A stretch of DNA of 64,000 nt from Dryocosmus kuriphilus (Eukaryota > Arthropoda > Insecta > Hymenoptera > Cynipidae), in the NCBI GenBank assembly GCA_038277395.1, contig CM076196.1, forward strand, positions 135,916,730 through 135,980,729, in the 5' to 3' direction. The position numbers and the translations under genes are program-made. Positions 56,964 through 64,000 of the stretch are shown piece after piece. The notes below the pieces were generated by a model, which searched no databases, was not told where the DNA came from, and was given only the letters and a program-made list of their open reading frames with translations. Position 1 is the first letter of the stretch. The number at the start of each line of letters is the position of its first letter.

Positions 56964-57660
56964 TTTGTCAACTTCTTTAAATATCTCCTGTTTAATTTTG
57001 AGGCTTACATGGTAATAGCGCTGTTTTATTGGATCGTGTCCCTGAACATCAATTTTGTGTTCTGTTAAATGGGTTGCCCTATGTTCTTTCCCCTGATAAA
57101 TTTTAATTTATAATATATAATAATATATATATAATAATAATATATAATAATTTTTCTAGCTGGGTTTGTTGATTGTCGTTCAATTCAACAATACCCTCGC
57201 AAATTTCTGAAGAATAATTCTCCTGTTTTTCAATTTTTCCTGGCTGATCAGAAATACTGTCTAACAAAATTGCCCTGTTTTTAAAATTAAATCATTGGTT
57301 TCTGTTTTTTCTTTCTACCAATTCACTAACATTTTCCGGGTTTTTATCCGTTTTCGTAGCCCTATATTTTTACTAAGCTTGCTGTCCTTTTCCTTATCCT
57401 TATCCTGATTCCTACTATTTCCCATTCTACCCGAATTATTATCCTTTTTGTTAACTTTATTTTTCCTAACTTTAGGTGAGTCTTGTGTGTCTGAGTCGTC
57501 GTTGGTCTCTTGGATAGGGATGTCTTCTAATGGTTGGAATTTGTTGCTTGTGGGGATGTTCATTAAATTAGGAATATCCTCGTTAGGATTTGTTACAGGA
57601 ACTTTTGCATTTTGTGTTTTTTGGGATGGGAGTGGATTACTAGCTACTAGGGGGATTTCG

Positions 57661-58428
57661 CTATTTTTCTGCCTTGAGTTTTGTTCTGTCCGGTTCCCTG
57701 TCACTTTTCAAATTGATTTTTCCTCCGAATTTCGGTTTCAATTTTTTGCTTTTATTTTCCTTCTTAAAATCTAACCTATTTCTACTATTTACATTTATCG
57801 TATCCTTTTTATCCTTATTATCCTTTTTCGTACTTTCAGGTTTTGTTTTGGTTTTGAGTGCGTTTTCTGTGACTGGGAGGGGTAAATATTTGGGTTGCGC
57901 TTCCACTGGATAGCGCGTGGGTGGGTTACCTGGTAACCACCAGGTCTCTGAGTCATAGTCAAGAGTCATCCGTAAGCTTTTCAGCATATCTGTGCCTAAT
58001 ATTCCTACCGAATTTAGTTTTGGGACTAACCTCAAAAGTAAATGCATAACCTTTTTTCCTATTAAAATAGGGATGACTACCTGTCCTATTATTTCTGCCC
58101 TTCCGCCGTTGGCTACTAATAGGCTATTCGAATCCGGTTTAAAAATATTAAATTTCGCCTTTTTAATTTCTGCTATCAATTCCTTTCCCACGTAAGAATG
58201 TGATGCAACTGTGTCTACCAAAATTCTGTGTATGTTGTTTTCGAATTTGGTCATTAAATGGAAGCGCAATTCCGTCGCTTCATCTTCGTCCGAACTTAGG
58301 GTTTCTGATGTTCCGGTAATAGGTGACAATTTATTTTGGCCTAATACCCGCTCTGGTAGTTTCCCTGGCTGTACAAATAGTATGGGCATTCCATTTTGAA
58401 ATGACCTGGCATTTTGCAATAAAAGCAA
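57661..58428 (-). pseudogene. Protease region of Gypsy copy B
   Basis: The 255-codon frame contains the retropepsin region. The active site reads LVDTVASHSYVG: Val replaces the Gly of the DTG motif, which should abolish activity. Downstream GRAEIIGQVVIPILIGKK and VGILGTDMLKSLRMTLDY form the flap and C-terminal part. It ends in a Lys/Asp-rich, low-complexity linker. Frame changes occur on both sides, and the frame's first residues are a shifted reading of the zinc-knuckle region. Confidence 0.85.
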
Positions 58429-60281
58429 TTGGTGTCGTTTGTGTTTTCACCATTGCCTGCGTTTTTCGAATTATTGCCCTGGTTATTGTGCCTATTCGTG
58501 TTGCTTTTCGAATTTTGGTTTTTATTCCTGGTTAAATTGAGCCCACATGTGATTAAAGGGGTAGAAATTAAAAGTGGATTGCCCATTGGGAATCTTGGTT
58601 GGAAATTGGGCCTCTGGTTTTGTTGGAATTGTGGTTGATACGGTAAGAAAGGAAATCCGAAGGGTGGGAATGCATAACGATTTTTAAATGGTTTTTTCCC
58701 TGATTATTATACATTTTCTCATCGTCATTTTCCCTTTTTTCCTCCTTTTTCTAATCCGCATTAACCTTATCGTCGCTTTTCTTTTGCTCTTTTTTGTCCT
58801 CCAACTTGGGTTCCGTAATCTATAATATCTGGCCCCTAATTTTCGATTTCGCTAGCTCTGTCTCCCACTCCTTTCCCAAAGCCTCCAATTCTTCGAATGT
58901 TTGGAAGTCGTTCTTTTTTATGTATATCTTATACTCTATCCGGGAGACTTTCCTAAGTCCTGCGTAATTCCCATTCCAAACTTTTTCTCGGGTGCAATTT
59001 GGTAACCAACTTCCTAATTTCTGTTAAATATGAATGGATGTCTTGTGCCCTTTTTTGATTGCAAAATTTTATTTTTTGCTTGACTTCCTCTACGGATTTT
59101 TCGTCTAAATATGCGCTTTTAAAATCTTGAATAAAATCCCGTAAATTCCTCCAAGAATTTCTATGGGATGTTGCACCAATCGCGAGCATCGTCAATTAAA
59201 ATTGCTTCTAGATTTTCTAGGACGTCGCGATCGTCTATTTTGTACCCCCGTTTAAACCTTCTTAGGTCCTCGAGAAAACTATGTTAGCTGGACTATCTTC
59301 TTTACTGTTCCTATATTTTACGGTCAGTTTGCCATAATTTGGAATGGCATTTGTACCATTCCAAATGGAAAAAAAGTTGTTTGGACCGTTTCGTTGCTTT
59401 GTTTTCGGATTCGTAATCGCTTTCCGAATTCCCTCTATAGCTACGCGACTGCCTATTTGACCTTTCTCTTGTTGCCGACATTCTACGATTTCTGTTTCGG
59501 TTATTAATTAAATTTCCCCCCTGATTGTCGCTAGAGTCTGACTCATACAATTTACAATTAGATTCTCTGTGGCTTCTATTATTTCTAGATTTGTTTTCAA
59601 AATTGTTAATTGGTTCTCTTAACCTTTCCTCAAGGTTAAACTGTTTCGACTGTCTACTTCGCGATTCGTTTCTTTTATTCCTGGGTATATTTTGTGATTT
59701 TTCCCTATAAACCGATTCTTTATCGAACGAGCTATGGGCCTGTGGGTTTAAATTTTGTTTCATGGCTTTAGCCTTTTCCGCTTTGTATCTAGAAAATATT
59801 TACCTTTGCCTATCTATGAATTCATTATATTCCGCACAGTCCAAGAGTTCGTCGGTTTGTAACAAAAATAGACTGTTGTTATTTAAGGAGTCAATTTCAA
59901 AAGTTCTGTCGTTAATTACTTTTAAATTATCACGATTCGTTGTTAGAGTTGTTTGTGGTCTGGGTAAATTTAATGTCGGTGAGCCTGTATTGTCCCAGGT
60001 TAGTGACTCTTGTTAGTGAACTATACTTGTTGTTTGTCTGTTTGGAATTTCTAAACTCTTTCGAGATCTTCCTATCTGTGGGACTTCGGTATTATTTTTA
60101 GAAAAACTTCTACCTCATCCCGCATATCGGTTAAAAGCTTTAGGCATTGTCCCAGTACTTTTTTTTGCACTGGCTGTGCCGCTGCACCCTCTATGTCCAG
60201 GCTGTCTTGGTTTGTTTCGATCTTCGTTTGTTTGTCCATTTTTATTTTTAATTCTTTAATTTTTCCTGACCATAATTTCAT
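58341..60281 (-). pseudogene. Gag of Gypsy copy B
   Basis: It starts MKLWSGKIKELKIKMDKQ at 60281 and is open to 60072, then broken by stops. The Arg/Asn/Ser-rich part (59763-59311) and the capsid part (59195-58953, NQKRAQDIHSYLTEIRKL) are in other frames. The nucleocapsid knuckle CFYCKMPGHFKMEC (C-x2-C-x4-H-x4-C) lies near 58430-58390. It is the same protein as in copy A, with an independent set of lesions. Confidence 0.85.
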
Positions 60282-61671
60282 TAATTTCTATTTTATTTTT
60301 AGAAATTTGATCAATTATTCCCCTTTGTAGTATCCGCGGTTGCTTGGGCTGTACAACCGTTGATACTACCCTACAGTGTGAATGAAATGCATTTAATTAC
60401 CGGACACTATATATACATATATATTTTTCAATGTATTGTCCAGTACATTTGGACACCTTACATAGTCTCAATTTAGCTTACTGCCTTGGACCTGTATATT
60501 ATTTTTCCTTTACGATTTCCTTATCCTTGTTAAAGTTCACTTTGACATTTTCAATTATAAAAGCAATTAATTTTGACTTCGAAATTTTGCTATTTTCGCT
60601 CTACGCTGCTTTGTTTTCTATTTCCATCGCGTGCCCTTTGAACGCACAGTACTTGAGACGCTGTGCACGTCCAGCTGCTCGCCCAGTTACCCTGTGACGC
60701 GCAACAGCTCGCACTTACAATGTGGTGTTTGAAATTATTTTCATTTCCGCACTGCCTCCGAAATAATATTCCGAATTGAAACACTATTATAAATTTGATT
60801 CTTCCTAACGCGAAAATATGTTTATTTTTCCTGTGGCTCTCTATTTACGAGACCCTGCGCGTAACCTTGTTTTATTCAACGGTATGCTCGAATTGAACTT
60901 TATACTTTCACTGGTTTACGTGTGTTTCCCGTTTCTATATTTCTAACATTTTACTTTCTAATTAAGTTTTTCTTTGACACTTTTACTTGTTCCCTATTTA
61001 GATTTTGAGTTTTTTTACATTTATTTTCTTTGAAATTCTATTTTCAAATGAAATATTTCCTTGTTAATTTTATTCAAAATATTATCCCCAAATTAACCAT
61101 TTCCCTGACACTTTTACGTTCAAAAATTCTACCTTTAGTAACCTTTCCACTTTAATAAAGTTCCGATTTGGTTACGTTTTTCGTATCTGTTCGGCATTTT
61201 CCTCAATCTTTCCCCGATACATATTCGATTTCATTTACGGTTCTCAAAATTTGAGGCCTGGGAAATATACATCCTACAGATTGGTTCACTTTACACTTTT
61301 GAAAATGGTATGGCACAAATCAGAAATATCACACAACAGCATCACAAATAAAAGAAAATCAGAAACATTACCAAATGATTACAAAGGTATCAGAAATATC
61401 ATCAAATCACTATAAAGGCACAAGAAATCATTATCAAAATCATCATAAATTCATCGGAAATATCATCACAATAGGCATCATATGTATCACAATTTCAAAA
61501 TTCAATGGCAAACAATAGAGAGAGAGAGAGACATGTGGCATGCAAACTGGAGTCAAATGTGTAGTCAAAATTTGGAGTCTTGGAGTCAGTGTTGGGCTTT
61601 GGTAATGTGCTTTTATTCTCAGTGAGGAAAAAAAAGGATCATAGCAGGTTATTTACGTTGGGCGCCAGGTT
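60282..61671 (-). other. Leader of Gypsy copy B
   Basis: Untranslated leader between the 5' LTR and gag. It contains the primer-binding site (61658-61668), an AG microsatellite at about 61517-61530, the ATCATCAGAAATATC-type minisatellite (about 61330-61500) and a TA-rich stretch at about 60407-60430, which corresponds to the spot where the TIR transposon entered copy A. No gene is seen. Confidence 0.65.
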
Positions 61672-62099
61672 TCACATGAGACTTAACCGGGGAAGGGAAA
61701 TGGGATGTGGACGCCGAGAATTCGAGGTGAACACAGTAAAAAAGGCATCAGGTAGATAAAAAAAAGGTAGATATATTTAGACTTACAACGATTAACCCAA
61801 CCTCGGAGCAATAGTAATATTAGATGAACACTTGACGAAAAATATTGGGCCGATAGCCACGCTGAGACCAGGCGAGTCGCAAGACTTAGACCGGCAACGA
61901 CTTTGCTCCCTCGGAGCTTGTAACAAGACTTTAATACTGGGGCGGGCGAAGAGTGCAGACTGGACGACTCTCCGGTCAAGACTGAACTCTCGGGCGAGTG
62001 ATGAGAACCAGCAAGCGACTGCCCGGTCAGGAACCGTCGTAAGTTCCCGGCCGGGCTCGGCCCGGTTCCCGTCACACACCCGGTAACGCCCGCGTTACA
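61672..62099 (-). repeat. 5' LTR of Gypsy copy B, uninterrupted
   Basis: 428 bp, minus strand, TGTAACGCGGGCG at the start. It is the best reference in the window for the LTR of this subfamily and shows the site where DINE-1-like elements entered the 3' LTR. Differences from the 3' LTR are scattered substitutions and a small length change at the A-rich site. Confidence 0.88.
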
Positions 62100-62105
62100 C
62101 ACTTT

Positions 62106-64000
62106 CCAAAGGCTTATGGATAAAATAATCACTCCAGACCTTAAGCCTAACGTTTTTTTGTTATTTAGACAACATAATAATAGTTACAAAAAATTTTTAG
62201 GATCATTTTAAATATCTGAATATAGTTTTCGATAAATTAAATAAGGCAAATTTAACGACCAGTCCAGATAAATGTGAATTTGGCTGCTCAGAAATAAGGT
62301 ATTTAGGTTTTAAAATCAATGAAAAGGGCCTCCAGGTTGATGAGGATAAAATCCAACCAATCCTCAACTTTTCGAAATCGAAAAATGTCAAACAAATCCA
62401 GCGTATTATTGGTATGACCAGCTGTTATAGGAAATTCATACCAAACTTTTCGGAAATTATGGAACCCCTAAATAAATTACTAAAACAGAAACAGGCAAGG
62501 GGGTGGGGACTAGAACACGATGAAGCGTTCCAAAAAATTAAGGATCTTTTAACTACAGCACCAATCTTAACTTGTCCAGATTTCACACAACCCTTTCAGC
62601 TAGAAACAGATGCAAGTAATGCGGGTTTGGGAACCGTCCTTACTGAAACCATAAAGGGAAAAAATTGTGTGATAGCATACGCAAGTAGAGCCCTCAGCGA
62701 CGTGGAAACTCGGTACTAAGCCTCCAAAAAAGAGTGCTTGGTCGTAGTTTGGGCTATCAGGAAATTTAGGCCGTACCTTCAAGGTTATAGTTTCAAGGTT
62801 GTAATGGACCACTTGGCGTTAAAATGGCTCCATAATCTTAAGAATCCAACCGGAAGACTAGCCAAATGGGCACTGGAGCTACTCGAATACGACTACGAAG
62901 TAATCTATAGAAAGGGTAGTTCGAATGTAGTGCCGGACGCTCTATCAAGATCGGAGGAAACGGTAAACGCGGTCGCGTTCGTGTTGTCGTGTAGCACAGA
63001 AACACCAAAAGCGGACTTAGAAGACCAGACAGATGACTAGTACTCAGCTAAATTAAGACAAAAAAAAAAAAGAAACCGGAAGAACACGAAAAATGGCGGA
63101 TACGAGACTCTCAACTCTATTTTGATAGGACTGACCCATTAAGATCTACTCTATTTCCAGACTCTAACCCATGGAAACTCGTCATACCGAAAACATTAAG
63201 AAATCAGGTTCTAAAAGAAAATCACGACAGTACACAAGCGGGACATTTAGGTTCCGAGAAAACGCATGCGAGAATTTCAGAGTACTACTTCCGGCTAGGG
63301 ATGTATTCGGAAATAATCAAATACGTGAAAAATTGTACGGTATGTCAAAGAACAAAACCGAGAAACCAGGTTAAAATAGGGCTAATGGGAAAAAGAATAG
63401 AAGAACCGTGGACCATGATTGCTGCAGATATCGTGGGACCGCTACCAACATCAAAAAAAAGGTAAAAATCAGTATATGTTAGTTTTCGTGGATATTTTCA
63501 CAAAATAGGTAGAAATTATCCCTATTAGAAAAGCAAACGGAACAACAATAGAGTCGGAATTTCAGAAGCGTGTCATTTCCTGTTGGGGAACACCGCGAAT
63601 TCTACATACGGATAATGGCACAGAGTTTGTAAAAAAAACTATACGCGAGCTGACGGAAGAATTCGGAATTCGTCACTCAAAAACGCCAAGATACTACCCA
63701 CAAGCTAACCCAACAGAAAGGCATAACAGGACTATCAAGAAAATAATTAAAGCATACCTAGACAATGACCACTCTACATGGGACGAACATATCGAGGGTC
63801 TACTATTTGCTGTAAATACGAGTAAAAATTCGACACAATTTACCCCCGCATTTTTGAATTTAGGTCGCGAATTAGAACCAATCCAATCCCTAAAAAGAGA
63901 CCTAGAAGGAGACAGCGAAATAGAATTTCAGAGCGTAGAAAAGTGGACGGACAGGCTCAGAAGATTACAAATAATAAAGGAAGAAGTCCAAAAGAATTTG
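62106..64000 (+). pseudogene. Reverse transcriptase (end), RNase H and integrase of Gypsy copy A
   Basis: Continuation of copy A after copy B. The RT thumb (KCEFGCSEIRYLGFKINEKG, RKFIPNFSEIMEPLNKLL) is followed by RNase H (FQLETDASNAGLGTVL, VIAYASRALSDVETRY), a stop at 62717-62719 and YSFKVVMDHLALKWLHNL, PDALSRSEE. The integrase zinc-binding part is at about 63180-63370 (HDSTQAGHLG, CTVCQRTKPRNQ, in two frames). The core is AADIVGPLP, ILHTDNGTEFV and NPTERHNRTI, and the domain runs off the window end. Stops near 62718, 63038 and 63507 and a one-base insertion near 63460 inactivate it. Confidence 0.88.

Larger units (their letters stand above)
52306..62099 (-). mobile_element. Gypsy-class LTR retrotransposon copy B, inserted in copy A
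   Basis: It is flanked by a 6-bp duplication of copy A RT sequence, CACTTT (52300-52305, 62100-62105). The 5' LTR is 61672-62099 (428 bp, minus strand, starting TGTAACGCGG). The 3' LTR is 54750-54419 plus 52400-52306, split by DINE-1-like elements; together about 427 bp and clearly similar to the 5' LTR, with scattered substitutions. The primer-binding site TGGCGCCCAAC is at 61658-61668. A C18 run (54751-54768) abuts the 3' LTR where the polypurine tract belongs. Gag, protease and a fused RT-integrase lie between. An AT expansion (about 57110-57155) interrupts the start of RT. Confidence 0.93.
42288..64000 (+). mobile_element. Gypsy-class LTR retrotransposon copy A, multiply interrupted, runs off the window
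   Basis: The 5' LTR starts TGTAACACGG at 42288 and the primer-binding site TGGCGCCCAAC is at 43282-43292. Gag, protease and RT follow on the plus strand up to 52299. Copy B then occupies 52306-62099. RT resumes at 62106 and passes through RNase H and integrase to the window end. Insertions: foldback MITE (42409-43003) in the LTR, TIR transposon (44464-48579) in the leader, copy B in RT. The gene order gag-protease-RT-RNase H-integrase defines Gypsy/Ty3 type. No env was seen. Confidence 0.92.

Overview
This window looks like AT-rich, transposon-dominated DNA from an arthropod, most likely an insect. The only complete host gene is PSMD12 (proteasome lid subunit Rpn5), seven coding exons at 1817-3813 with ordinary GT-AG introns. 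Everything else that can be identified is mobile or repetitive. Possible host remnants are a C-terminal reading frame at 3-119 and an isolated terminal exon at 21418-21491.

Layout. 1-5.2 kb: host gene, a hAT-like MITE, a 5S-rRNA-like stretch and a TA-flanked MITE. 5.7-8.4 kb: a decayed hAT transposon with a foldback MITE inside it. 10.35-13.5 kb: a dead APE-type LINE with a perfect 12-bp target duplication. 13.7-16.7 kb: a foldback element with 0.65-kb arms, one arm split by a mariner. 16.7-22.3 kb: AT-rich DNA with almost nothing recognisable. 22.3-25.7 kb: a foldback with 1.3-kb arms. 29.0-30.6 kb: a Penelope-like element with a hammerhead-like motif downstream. 30.8-33.2 kb: a foldback with 1.1-kb arms, a perfect 8-bp target duplication and a tRNA-like sequence in each arm. 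33.3-42.3 kb: a satellite of about 595 bp carrying two copies of an element that resembles Helentron-associated (DINE-1-like) elements, one of them split by a 4.65-kb LINE. 42.3-64 kb: a nest of elements inside a Gypsy-class LTR retrotransposon.

The last block is a set of nested insertions. Gypsy copy A (+ strand, from 42288 past the window end) is interrupted by a TA-flanked foldback MITE in its 5' LTR, by a 4.1-kb TIR transposon with a nearly open transposase gene in its leader, and by a second Gypsy copy B (- strand, 52306-62099, CACTTT target duplication) in its reverse-transcriptase domain. Copy B is in turn interrupted in its 3' LTR by the DINE-1-like elements. All retroelement genes seen are broken.

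No CRISPR array, operon or prokaryotic feature was seen. The items most worth a second look are the foldback with twin tRNA-like sequences, the minisatellite-bearing DINE-1-like family, the two hammerhead-like motifs, the 5S-like stretch and the nearly open TIR transposase.
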